A stretch of DNA of 34,267 nt from Enhygromyxa salina (lineage in GTDB: Bacteria; Myxococcota_A; Polyangia; Nannocystales; Nannocystaceae): assembly GCF_000737335.2 (NCBI RefSeq), contig NZ_JMCC02000098.1, positions 1 through 34,267 on the forward strand, given 5' to 3'. This document shows positions 1-7,640 of the stretch, one piece after another. Made by a program: the position numbers and the translations under genes. The notes under the pieces are model-generated. The model made no database searches. It was not told the origin of the DNA and saw nothing but the letters and a program-made list of their open reading frames with translations. Position 1 is the first letter of the stretch; each line of letters opens with the position of its first letter.

Positions 1-222
<222 letters not shown>

Positions 223-293
223 GTCCGGGGAGTCTACGTTGGCGGCCGTTGGCCTTACTACCCCGAAAATCGGCCACATTTGGCACTCAGGCG

Positions 294-329
294 CGAGCGA
301 AGCCCCCCACTGCTGGAGGGCTTCGCTCG
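294..329 (-). terminator. Hairpin between helicase and lipoprotein genes
   Basis: A perfect 12-bp inverted repeat, CGAGCGAAGCCC (294-305) and GGGCTTCGCTCG (318-329), is separated by a 12-base loop. It lies 60-100 bases beyond the stop codon of the minus-strand helicase gene and before the start of the lipoprotein gene at 222. There is no clear U-tract. A second small inverted repeat, GTGGGT/ACCCAC, follows at 329-342. It is best read as a transcription terminator or mRNA 3'-end structure for the helicase. Confidence 0.5.
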
Positions 330-390
330 TGGGTGAACCCACCCACGAAGGTGTTCGCAAGCGGACGAGAAGCCCCCGCCCGGGCCGAAA

Positions 391-1665
391 TCAATTGCCG
401 CGGCGACCTGGAGCACGCTGGCCGCTTCGCTTGCCGCGACGCGGTTGGTTGCGAGACGGCCCCCTGCCGCCACCGCCACCGCCACCGCCACCGCCGCGCG
501 ACTTGCTGGCCAGATCCGTCGCTTGGGGCGGCGCCTGGCTCGGCATGTAGTCGTGTTGCTCCACCCGCGGGATGTGCTTGCGAAGCAGCCGCTCGATGTC
601 GACGAGGTACGCCCGCTCTTCGAGATCGCAAAACGACAGCGCGATACCCGAGGCGCCAGCTCGCGCGGTCCGTCCGATCCGGTGCACGTAGGTCTCGGGC
701 ACGTTCGGCAGGTCAAAATTGATCACGTGCGAGACCTCGTCGATGTCGAGCCCGCGCGCCGCGATGTCGGTGGCCACGAGCACCCGCAGCTCACCGCTGC
801 GGAACGAGTCCAGCGCGCGGGTGCGGGCGCCCTGCGACTTGTTGCCGTGGATCGCCGCCGCGCCAACGCCAGCGTCGATCAGGTACTTCACGATTCGGTT
901 GGCGCCGTGCTTGGTCCGGCTGAACACCAACGAGCGGCTGACCTGGCGATCGCGGTTCATGAGATCCACCAGCAGCCGGCGCTTGTCGTTCTTGTCGACG
1001 AAGTACAGGTGTTGCTCGACGTCGGCCGGCTCGGAGACCCGCGCGACCGCGACCTCGAGCGGGTCGCGCAGCAGCGTGCCCGCGAGGGTGCGGATCGAGT
1101 CGGGCATCGTCGCCGAGAAGAACAGGGTCTGGCGCTCGCGCGGCAGCTTTGACACGATCCGGCGGATGTCGGGCAAGAAGCCCATGTCGAGCATCTGGTC
1201 GGCCTCGTCGAGCACGAAGATCTCGATCTTGCTGAGGTTGATCTCGCCGCGGTTCATGAGATCCAGCAGCCGGCCGGGCGTGGCGACCAGCGCGTCGACG
1301 CCCTTGCGCAGCTCTCGGATCTGGGGCTTGTCGTTGACCCCGCCAAACACGACCGAGTGCCACAGCTCGAGGTGCTCGCCGTAGGTGGTCAGGCTCTCGC
1401 CGATCTGCGCCGCGAGCTCGCGCGTGGGGGTGACGATCAGCGCGCGCAGGACCGGCTCATCGCCAGCGCTGCTGTCGAGGTGCTGCAGGATCGGCAGCGC
1501 GAACGCGGCGGTCTTGCCCGTACCTGTTTGGGCGCAGCCAAGAATGTCGCGGCGGGCGAGCGCGGGCGGGATCGCTTGGGTTTGGATCGGAGTTGGATGG
1601 TCGTAGCCGGACTCACGGACGGCGCGGAGGAGAGACGGCACGAGGCCGAGTTGTTCGAAACTCAC
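391..1665 (-). CDS. rhlE: DEAD-box ATP-dependent RNA helicase, RhlE-type
   Basis: This is a 424-residue RNA helicase that unwinds RNA duplexes with ATP, in the cytoplasm. The RecA-like core is complete: Q motif (HPTPIQ, residues 23-28), motif I AQTGTGKT (45-52), motif II DEAD (153-156), motif III SAT (184-186), and motif VI HRIGRTAR near residue 330. The C-terminal tail is a run of ten glycines followed by an Arg/Gly/Lys-rich basic segment, as in many bacterial RhlE proteins, and is probably an unstructured RNA-binding tail. The Gly run is encoded by a CCACCG-type repeat at about 470-500. The chosen start is a GTG giving MSFEQLGL, the expected N-terminus of this family; no clear ribosome-binding site precedes it. 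A cold-shock or ribosome-assembly role is usual for the family but is not shown here. Confidence 0.93.
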   Translation of the reverse strand: MSFEQLGLVPSLLRAVRESGYDHPTPIQTQAIPPALARRDILGCAQTGTGKTAAFALPILQHLDSSAGDEPVLRALIVTPTRELAAQIGESLTTYGEHLELWHSVVFGGVNDKPQIRELRKGVDALVATPGRLLDLMNRGEINLSKIEIFVLDEADQMLDMGFLPDIRRIVSKLPRERQTLFFSATMPDSIRTLAGTLLRDPLEVAVARVSEPADVEQHLYFVDKNDKRRLLVDLMNRDRQVSRSLVFSRTKHGANRIVKYLIDAGVGAAAIHGNKSQGARTRALDSFRSGELRVLVATDIAARGLDIDEVSHVINFDLPNVPETYVHRIGRTARAGASGIALSFCDLEERAYLVDIERLLRKHIPRVEQHDYMPSQAPPQATDLASKSRGGGGGGGGGGRGPSRNQPRRGKRSGQRAPGRRGN

Positions 1666-1972
1666 GAGCGGGAGGTGACATGAATAGCGGAAGCGCGCAA
1701 GCCAGACAGCCGTGGCCGCGCCCTTTGCCCGGCGCTTGCGTGGCCCGCTGGCGAAATTGCCAAGCCAGACCGGCTACCCGAGGTTTGCGATCTCTTTGAT
1801 CCAACTGATGATGTTGGCTCGTTGGTGATCGGCGCCCGGCGTGCTTGGGTTGGCTCACGGGCCAGCGGTGTGACTCATCGGCGTAGGGCCGGTCAGCGCT
1901 CGCTCGGTGTCCGCATACCGCTCGCGCCGCCGACGGCGTCAGGGCTCGAGCTCCCAGGCTATCGTGCGAGCC
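1666..1972. other. Intergenic region between divergent genes
   Basis: About 300 bp separate the helicase (minus) from the DDAH-like gene (plus), so both promoters should lie here. I see no gene with protein-like character, no convincing sigma-70 hexamer pair and no strong palindrome. Confidence 0.4.
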
Positions 1973-2740
1973 ATGCACACCTTTCGCCACGCGATCTTGC
2001 GCGCGCCCGCTCCACACTTCGCTGGCGGGATCACGACCGTGGCGTGGACGGAGCCGCCATCGCATGCGCGCTTGCTCGCGCAGCACCAAGCCTATGCGCA
2101 GGGCCTGCGCGCGGCCGGGCTGAGCGTGGAGATACTCCCGGCCCTCGACGGCTTCCCCGACGCCTACTTTGTCGAAGACGTCGCGGTCGTGCTCCCCGAG
2201 CTGGCCGTGGTCACGCGCCCTGGCGCCGAGGCCCGCCGCGGTGAGACCGAACACATCGTCGCGGCCCTCGCCGCGCACCGCGAGCTCGTGCAGCTCGAGG
2301 CGCCCGCGACCCTCGATGGTGGGGACGTGATGGTGCTGGGACGCCGGGTGTTCGTTGGCCTGTCCGCGCGCACCAACGCGGCTGGTGTGGCGGCGCTGCA
2401 GGGCGTCCTCGAGCGTGTCGGCTACACCGTCTGCGCGATCCCAGTCGCGGCCGGGCTGCACTTCAAGTCCAGCGTCAACCTGGTGGGCCACGACACCTTG
2501 GTCGCGACCGCGGCGTTCGCCGGGCGGCCCGAGTTCCATGGTCTCGAGGTCATCGAGGTCAGCGACGCCGAGGCCTACGCCGCCAACATCTTGCGGGTCA
2601 ACGACCATGTGTTGGTCGCGGCTGGCTTCCCCGAGCTCGCGGGCAAGCTGCGGGCCCGTGGGTTTGGGTTGATCGTGCTCAACATGAGCGAGGTCGAGAA
2701 GATGGACGGCGGGCTGAGCTGTCTGTCGCTGCGCTTTTAG
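1973..2740 (+). CDS. Dimethylarginine dimethylaminohydrolase-like amidinohydrolase
   Basis: This 255-residue member of the amidinotransferase/DDAH (GME) superfamily is predicted to hydrolyse N-omega-methylated arginines to citrulline and methylamines through a Cys-thiouronium intermediate. Visible features are the early acidic pair in FVEDVAVV (E68, D69), the DGGD motif (115-118), the active-site His in GLHFKSS (H163) and the nucleophilic Cys in GGLSCLSLRF (C250), six residues from the C-terminus. Spacing and length match bacterial DDAH closely. The ATG at 1973 gives the standard family start (MHTFRHAILRAP); an upstream in-frame ATG at 1907 would add an Arg-rich extension without family character. 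An arginine deiminase-like or related activity is possible, but the size and C-terminal Cys favour DDAH. It converges with the PLD gene after 19 bp. Confidence 0.88.
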   Translation: MHTFRHAILRAPAPHFAGGITTVAWTEPPSHARLLAQHQAYAQGLRAAGLSVEILPALDGFPDAYFVEDVAVVLPELAVVTRPGAEARRGETEHIVAALAAHRELVQLEAPATLDGGDVMVLGRRVFVGLSARTNAAGVAALQGVLERVGYTVCAIPVAAGLHFKSSVNLVGHDTLVATAAFAGRPEFHGLEVIEVSDAEAYAANILRVNDHVLVAAGFPELAGKLRARGFGLIVLNMSEVEKMDGGLSCLSLRF

Positions 2741-2759
2741 ACCTGGGGCCGCAAACCCC

Positions 2760-3377
2760 TCAATCGAGGTCGAGCGGCGCCTCGCAGCCGTCCTTGCGCA
2801 GCTTGCAGCCAGCGCACTGCGAGCCGGTCCAGATCGCCTCATACATGGCTTGGACCTGGTCGATCAGCTCCTCGTCGGAGCTGACGAAGCCAAGCTCGAA
2901 GTTACGCCGGCCCTCGCCCTTGGCGCCCAGTCCCGCGCCCGTCCAGTTGGCGCTGCCCAGGTAGCAGGACTCGGCGTCGACGATCACGGTCTTGAAGTGC
3001 ACGCGCGGGCACAGGCGCAGCTCGAGGCCGCCGCGGACCAGGCGTGGGTGCCGATCAAACGAGGCCCGAAACGCGCGCGAGGGGTGGCCGGCGTGGAGCA
3101 GGCGCAGCTCGACGCCCGCGGCGGCTCGCTCGTCGAGGACGTCGAGGACCGAGCGAAAGCGATCGCGCGAGCGCACCGACCTCCGCGGGCCCTCGACCAT
3201 GAGCTCCTTGAGGTTGGCGGTCGCGATCCAGATCGAGCGCTGGGCTTGGGCGATGCGGGCGAGCACGACGTCGTAGTGCGCGCGGCCGGCGATCAGGCCG
3301 ACGTCCACGGGCCGGGTGGGGGCGGCGAAGTCAGTCAGGCTGGAGGCTGGAGGCGTCTTGGCTGAACTCCGGGCCAT
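2760..3377 (-). CDS. PLD-like protein with a single HKD motif
   Basis: This 205-residue protein of the phospholipase D/nuclease superfamily has one HxK(x)4D motif (H127, K129, D134 in RVHFKTVIVDAE) followed by the GSxN signature (G141, S142, N144). Single-HKD members such as bacterial Nuc or BfiI-type nucleases form the active site as homodimers, so a dimeric nuclease or phosphodiesterase is the likely form; the substrate cannot be told. The C-terminus carries a short Cys cluster (CAGCKL...DGC) that could bind metal or form disulfides. No signal peptide is seen. The ATG at 3377 was chosen; a TTG at 3413 would add 12 residues and cannot be excluded. It lies just downstream of the biosynthetic operon on the same strand but beyond its terminator-like hairpin, so it is probably a separate unit. 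Confidence 0.8.
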   Translation of the reverse strand: MARSSAKTPPASSLTDFAAPTRPVDVGLIAGRAHYDVVLARIAQAQRSIWIATANLKELMVEGPRRSVRSRDRFRSVLDVLDERAAAGVELRLLHAGHPSRAFRASFDRHPRLVRGGLELRLCPRVHFKTVIVDAESCYLGSANWTGAGLGAKGEGRRNFELGFVSSDEELIDQVQAMYEAIWTGSQCAGCKLRKDGCEAPLDLD

Positions 3378-3436
3378 CTCCCGACTCTGCCAGCGCGCGC
3401 GCGAGACAGCCAATTTTCGAACAACGCGGACCCGCC

Positions 3437-3486
3437 CCGACCCGGGCCGTTCGCGGGGCGACCCGCCCTCAGGGCGCCCGGGTCGG
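3437..3486 (-). terminator. Strong nested hairpin at the end of the biosynthetic operon
   Basis: The 11-bp arms CCGACCCGGGC (3437-3447) and GCCCGGGTCGG (3476-3486) are perfectly complementary, with an inner GCGGG/CCCGC pair in the loop. The stem includes the last codons and stop codon of the final operon gene (stop at 3469-3471, read on the minus strand). No U-tract is evident, as is common for GC-rich genomes. Its position directly at the operon's 3' end supports a terminator or RNA-stabilising role. Confidence 0.55.
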
Positions 3487-4782
3487 CACCCGCAGCTCGT
3501 CGACGACGCTGAGATCCACGTCGCCCAAGTACGGCCGCATCAAGTGCTCGTCGTTCGCCTCGACCGCGCTGATGAACCGCCGCATCGCGTCGAGCACGGT
3601 CACCTCTTCGCGCTGGAACACCTCGCCTTGCAGCAGCCGCAAGATCTGCATGCGATAGTCGTCATTCTGAATGAACAACGTGAACAGCGGCAACAGCCGA
3701 TAATACAAGCAGATGAACTCGTACCAAATGCTGCACCCCGCGCCGAGGGTTGTCGCATAGTCGTCAAACGCGGTGGCCTCGTCTTCGCCGCCACGCAGGA
3801 CCCGGTGGATCGCCTCACTCGCAAACTTGGCCGAGTAGGTTGCGACGCTGACCCCGGACGAGAAGATGGGATCGACGAAGCGCGCGGCGTCGCCGATCAT
3901 CAGGTACCCAGGCCCCGTGAACCGCGACATGCGGTAGCTGTAGTCGCCCTCGCGCTTGAATTCGTTGATTCGCACGGCGTCCTGCATCGCCACGGCGCCG
4001 TCCGGCGTCGAGCAAAGCATCTCGTGGAACCACGCCTCGATCTCGCCCTTGTTCTGGACGAAGTCGCGCTTTTCAACGACAACGCCGACCGAGGTGATGG
4101 TCTCTGTAATGGGGATCTGCCAGACCCAGCCGCGCTCGACCGGCAAGAAATAGATGTGAATGTCGTGCAGCCGGCCGGTCGCGCTGCGGGCCACGTTCTC
4201 GAACCACGCGTGGGTCGCAAATTGGTCGAACTGCGGGTCCTTTTCTAGCAGCTTGAGCTGGCGGCCCAGCACGGCCCGGCGACCACTGGCGTCGACGACC
4301 AGCTTGGCCGGCACGTCGATCGTCTGGCCGGCTACGGCCACGCGCACGCCACAGGCCCGATCACCTTCCATCAGGACCTGCTTGACCTCGGTGCCCTGGT
4401 ACACCGTTGAGCCGAGCTCGCTGGCGTGCTTGAGCAGCAGGGCGTCAAACCGGGCCCGATCGACGTGATAGGTGTAGTCCTGCTCGATCCCCTCTTGTGG
4501 GAATTCGGCGAACTCGATCGTCAGCTCGGCGTTGCGCTTGATCGGGTGCCACGAGGCGCCGTACTTGCGCACGAAGCCCTCGCGCTCCATGGTCTCGAGA
4601 AACCCGATGTCTTGAAAGATCCGCGTGGTCGAGGTCACCAGCGACTCGCCCACGTGCGGCCGGGGGTGGATCGCAGACTCGAAGATGGTGTTCGAGATGC
4701 CGGCTTTGGACAGATAGCTACCGAGCGCAGACCCGCCGGGGCCGCCACCGATGATGATGACGTCTTGCGTGGAACTGGTCAT
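3469..4782 (-). CDS. Flavin-dependent halogenase (PltA/CndH-like), last operon gene
   Basis: This 437-residue FAD enzyme is predicted to use FADH2, O2 and halide to halogenate an electron-rich or carrier-bound aromatic ring. It shows the dinucleotide-binding GGGPGG (12-17), the RPHVGESL segment (41-48), and both halogenase hallmarks: WxWxIP as WVWQIP (219-224) and FxxPxxSxG as FVDPIFSSG (302-310). K73, in GFVRKYGASW, sits where the hypohalous-acid-handling Lys of variant-B halogenases is found. Length is close to PltA, which chlorinates pyrrolyl-S-carrier protein. Its ATG overlaps the type III PKS stop codon by four bases (ATGA), so the two are translationally coupled. An NAD(P)H:flavin reductase partner is not encoded nearby. 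A geranylgeranyl-reductase-type oxidoreductase would be the alternative, but it would not be expected to carry WxWxIP. Which halide, and whether the substrate is the pyrrole or the polyketide ring, is unknown. Confidence 0.85.
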   Translation of the reverse strand: MTSSTQDVIIIGGGPGGSALGSYLSKAGISNTIFESAIHPRPHVGESLVTSTTRIFQDIGFLETMEREGFVRKYGASWHPIKRNAELTIEFAEFPQEGIEQDYTYHVDRARFDALLLKHASELGSTVYQGTEVKQVLMEGDRACGVRVAVAGQTIDVPAKLVVDASGRRAVLGRQLKLLEKDPQFDQFATHAWFENVARSATGRLHDIHIYFLPVERGWVWQIPITETITSVGVVVEKRDFVQNKGEIEAWFHEMLCSTPDGAVAMQDAVRINEFKREGDYSYRMSRFTGPGYLMIGDAARFVDPIFSSGVSVATYSAKFASEAIHRVLRGGEDEATAFDDYATTLGAGCSIWYEFICLYYRLLPLFTLFIQNDDYRMQILRLLQGEVFQREEVTVLDAMRRFISAVEANDEHLMRPYLGDVDLSVVDELRVPTRAP

Positions 4783-5852
4783 TGGCTGACTCCGGTCAGA
4801 CACAGCTGCGTGGACACGATCCCCGGGCCCAGCGCGATCAGGCGCAGATCCGGCCCGAACGCCCGCTGCCCCGCCTCGTGTTGGGCCCAGGCTTCGTGCA
4901 ATACCCACAGGACCGAGGCCGAGCCAATGTTGCCGTGCTCGCGCAGGACCTTGCTGGAGATGTCTAGGGTTGGCGCAAACGCAGGAAAGCTGGCGCCGAG
5001 CTGGCGCATGAGCGAGGCGCCGCCAGGGTGAAAGTATGTGGTGTCGGGGTTGGCGGCCGCGACCGTGGGCCCAAGCTCGTCGAGCAGGCGCGTGCGAATT
5101 TCTTTGCCAACCGAGATCAGCGGCTGGTTGTCCTCGGACGCGGTGAAGTCGTTCTCTGCCAGGCTGTTGGGCCACAGCCGGGTGTCGAGCCGGCAACCGT
5201 CCCACGAGATGCAGCTGCTCGAGCTGGGCTTGGCGCTGACGACCACCGCCGCCGCGCCGTCCGAGGCGAGGCAATGCGCGACCACCTGCGACATGTTGGG
5301 GACCTCGTTGTGAACCCGGCTCTCGCCGTGGGTGCCCATCACGTCGGCACAGACCAGGCACACCCGCTGGGCGGCGCCAGTGGTCAGCAGCATGTCGGCG
5401 AGGTGCAGGCCGTGGGTTGGGCCAGCGCAGCCAAGCCCGGTCAGGTCGTAGCACAAGGCCTCTGGGCGCATGCCCAGCTCGGTCTGCAGCAGCCGGCTCA
5501 ATGAGGGAAACCCGGCGTAGCTGGCGCTCACGACCACCAGCGCGTCAAAGCTGTCGGCGGGCAGATCCTCGCGGAGCAGCTTGGTGATCACGCGCTGGGC
5601 GAGCGAAGCGGTGGCGGCGTTGACCAAGCGATACCAGCCGCTGCGCGACTCGATCTCGGCGACGCTGACTTCGAGGTGGCGTTGCTCGATGCCCGCGTGC
5701 TCGTAGACAAAACCGACCATTTGCCGGATTTGCTCGCTGCCCTTCAGCTTGGTCAGGCGCCGCCGAAACAGCTCCGCGAGCTCGGTCTGGGCGTAGGTGT
5801 GGAGGCCCGGCTCGACGACGGGTCGCTCGAGGTAGCGACGTGCAGGCCCCAT
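4779..5852 (-). CDS. Type III polyketide synthase (chalcone/stilbene synthase family)
   Basis: This 357-residue homodimeric-type condensing enzyme is predicted to extend an acyl starter with malonyl-CoA without a carrier domain and to cyclise the product. The Cys-His-Asn triad is present: C142 in DLTGLGCAGP, H275 in FHPGGASL (the HPGG motif of the family) and N308 in EHGNIGSA. The His-Asn spacing (33) equals that of plant chalcone synthase, and the Cys-His spacing (133) is close to its 139. GLGCAG is typical of bacterial BcsA-like type III PKSs; KAS III enzymes have a different His motif. Its ATG shares one base with the stop of the upstream halogenase (TAATG), and its stop overlaps the next halogenase start (ATGA), locking it inside the operon. 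A pyrrolyl thioester made by the neighbouring genes is the obvious candidate starter (inference). The product could be a pyrone, resorcinol or phloroglucinol. Confidence 0.88.
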   Translation of the reverse strand: MGPARRYLERPVVEPGLHTYAQTELAELFRRRLTKLKGSEQIRQMVGFVYEHAGIEQRHLEVSVAEIESRSGWYRLVNAATASLAQRVITKLLREDLPADSFDALVVVSASYAGFPSLSRLLQTELGMRPEALCYDLTGLGCAGPTHGLHLADMLLTTGAAQRVCLVCADVMGTHGESRVHNEVPNMSQVVAHCLASDGAAAVVVSAKPSSSSCISWDGCRLDTRLWPNSLAENDFTASEDNQPLISVGKEIRTRLLDELGPTVAAANPDTTYFHPGGASLMRQLGASFPAFAPTLDISSKVLREHGNIGSASVLWVLHEAWAQHEAGQRAFGPDLRLIALGPGIVSTQLCLTGVSQ

Positions 5853-7372
5853 TACTTGCGCCGCCGATCAACGATTGTGTAGGCGTTGTCGAGCGGCGGC
5901 ATCGCCTCGATGATGTCGGGCGTGAAGCTGAGCACGGCGAGCGTGTCCCGGCCAAAGTCGCTGACCAGCTGCTCCTCGAAGTCGCGCAGCGAGTCGTAGA
6001 GATCGATGTCGTCCTCGGCGAGGATGAAGTAGATCATCACGCCCTCGCTGAGATCCAAGAACGCCGCGTCGACGCCCTGGAAGAAGTCAAACCGCTCGTA
6101 GATGCGCGCGGCGATGTCCCGACCCCGACCCTCTGGAATTCGGTGCAACACCGGCGAGTCCTCGAGGCTCTTCTTCATCTCAATCGTGGCAGCCAACGGC
6201 TCGGGCGTGAAGCAGTCCCCGGCCAGCAGGCGGATCAGATCGCCGCCATGTTGGCCCTTGGTCATGTAAGCGAAGAATGCCGGGAATTTCCAGAAATAAC
6301 GGATGAGGTCTGCGGCGCGACCCTGGCCCCGGTTGCAATAAGTGGCGTAGCCAGCCAGCAAATCCGGTTCCGCGGCCGGATTTGCGATGGCGGCAACGAT
6401 TGCGTCGGCTGCGGCCTGGGCCTCCGTCAGGGCAAACGATGCCCCGAACGAGAAGATTGGATCCGTGAAGCAGTGCGAATCGCCGACACACAACCACCCC
6501 GGACCGACGAAGGGATCGACGCGGTACGAGTAGTTTCGCGACACGTGCATGGCCTCGACCTGGGTGGCCGAGGCCGTTCGCTGGGTCAGCTCGGGGTGCA
6601 TGTGCTCGAGGCCCCACGCCATCGCGGCTTTCGAGGTGCCGCCGCGCAGCTTGTAGCTGGCGGTCGGCAACACGATGCCGATCGAAACGATCTCCGAGCT
6701 GACCGGGATCAACCAAGACCAATGGTAGGTGTCACGATAGAAGATGACGGTTGAGTTGTGCGTTTCACCGACGTCGGAGGCCACCCCAGAGAACTGGGAA
6801 TACAGCGCGATCTGCCGGTTGAAGGCGGCGACGCGGCGCGGCCCGGCCAGCTCTTGGCGAGACATGAACACGCTCTGGCCGGAAGCATCGACGACGAACG
6901 CGGCCCGAACGGCCTGCGCGTCACCGTCTTCGCGATTGGCTGTCGCCACCGTAATGCCGACGACACGTCCGGCTTCCGTGAGCACGGTCTTGGCCGCGCC
7001 TTGGACATGCTCGACGCCCTTGGAGATCGCCAGCTGCAGCAGCAGGTGGTCGAAATCTGCCCTTCGGACCTGCCACGTTGGCCGCAAGACGGGCACGAAA
7101 AATTCTGCCCCCTCACGCCCAACGACCTTGACACCAGGCTTGGCAGGGAAGTCCAGCTCGGCCATTTTTTCGGTCAGGCCGGCGCGGGCGATGAAGTCAC
7201 CAGCGGTCCCGGTCAAGCTCTCGCCCACGTGATAGCGGGGGAACTGATCCTTCTCGAGCAACAGCACGCTCAGCCCGCGCTCGGCCAGCAGCATCGCGGA
7301 GGCGGAGCCCGCTGGCCCGCCGCCGATCACGATGACGTCGTAGTGACTACGCACCTTTGTTGGTGTCTCCAT
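5852..7372 (-). CDS. Second flavin-dependent halogenase (larger, about PltM-sized)
   Basis: This 506-residue FAD-dependent halogenase-like protein is clearly a different subtype from the one at 3469-4782. Motifs: GGGPAGS (18-24), FPRYHVGESL (44-53), WxWxIP as WSWLIP (218-223), FxxPxxSxG as FTDPIFSFG (302-310), and a Lys (K78 in DFPAKPGV) at the position expected for the catalytic Lys. Its length is near that of PltM, the phloroglucinol halogenase of the pyoluteorin locus, which suggests, but does not show, a free phenolic substrate rather than a carrier-bound pyrrole. Its start lies inside the 3' end of the carrier-protein gene (26-bp overlap) and its TAA shares a base with the PKS start. Two non-identical halogenases flanking a type III PKS imply two separate halogenation steps. 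Confidence 0.84.
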   Translation of the reverse strand: METPTKVRSHYDVIVIGGGPAGSASAMLLAERGLSVLLLEKDQFPRYHVGESLTGTAGDFIARAGLTEKMAELDFPAKPGVKVVGREGAEFFVPVLRPTWQVRRADFDHLLLQLAISKGVEHVQGAAKTVLTEAGRVVGITVATANREDGDAQAVRAAFVVDASGQSVFMSRQELAGPRRVAAFNRQIALYSQFSGVASDVGETHNSTVIFYRDTYHWSWLIPVSSEIVSIGIVLPTASYKLRGGTSKAAMAWGLEHMHPELTQRTASATQVEAMHVSRNYSYRVDPFVGPGWLCVGDSHCFTDPIFSFGASFALTEAQAAADAIVAAIANPAAEPDLLAGYATYCNRGQGRAADLIRYFWKFPAFFAYMTKGQHGGDLIRLLAGDCFTPEPLAATIEMKKSLEDSPVLHRIPEGRGRDIAARIYERFDFFQGVDAAFLDLSEGVMIYFILAEDDIDLYDSLRDFEEQLVSDFGRDTLAVLSFTPDIIEAMPPLDNAYTIVDRRRK

Positions 7373-7640
7373 CCGCCGCTTCGGGGCGGTCTTGGGCCAC
7401 GTTCACGATCAGGTTTTGCAGCGCCTCGATGCTCTGAAAGTTGCGCGGCGAGACCTCGGCGTCGGGGATCGTGACCCCGAAGGTCTTTTGCACGAAGGTC
7501 AAGAGCGAGACCATGGCGAGGGAGTCGACGATCTCCCACTCGAGCAGCGGGGTGTGATCGGTGAGATCGGCCCCATCTCCGTGGAGTAGCTTTTCTGTGA
7601 TGAAGCCCTTGAGCGCCTGATTGACTGATGTTGCGTCCAT
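7347..7640 (-). CDS. Free-standing acyl/peptidyl carrier protein
   Basis: This 97-residue carrier protein has the phosphopantetheine attachment Ser in the motif EIVDSLAMV (S40). The flanking sequence (TPLLEWEIVDSL) and helix-rich remainder fit discrete carrier proteins that hold prolyl/pyrrolyl groups (PltL, RedO type), but also generic ACPs. No phosphopantetheinyl transferase is in the window, so a chromosomal one would have to activate it. Its ATG shares one base with the stop of the adenylating enzyme (TAATG), the usual arrangement for partners made in equal amounts, and its 3' end overlaps the next halogenase gene by 26 bases. The C-terminal tail after the domain (DRPEAADGDTNKGA) is short and probably disordered. 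Confidence 0.88.
   Translation of the reverse strand: MDATSVNQALKGFITEKLLHGDGADLTDHTPLLEWEIVDSLAMVSLLTFVQKTFGVTIPDAEVSPRNFQSIEALQNLIVNVAQDRPEAADGDTNKGA

Noticed and set aside
2741..2759. Possible terminator between the DDAH-like and PLD-like genes
   Set aside because: Only a GGGG/CCCC pairing is visible in 19 bases; too weak.
4783..5454. Upstream in-frame extension of the halogenase into the PKS gene (661-residue frame)
   Set aside because: The extension reads as non-protein and overlaps the PKS coding sequence; the ATG at 4782 gives the standard FAD-protein N-terminus and a normal ATGA coupling.
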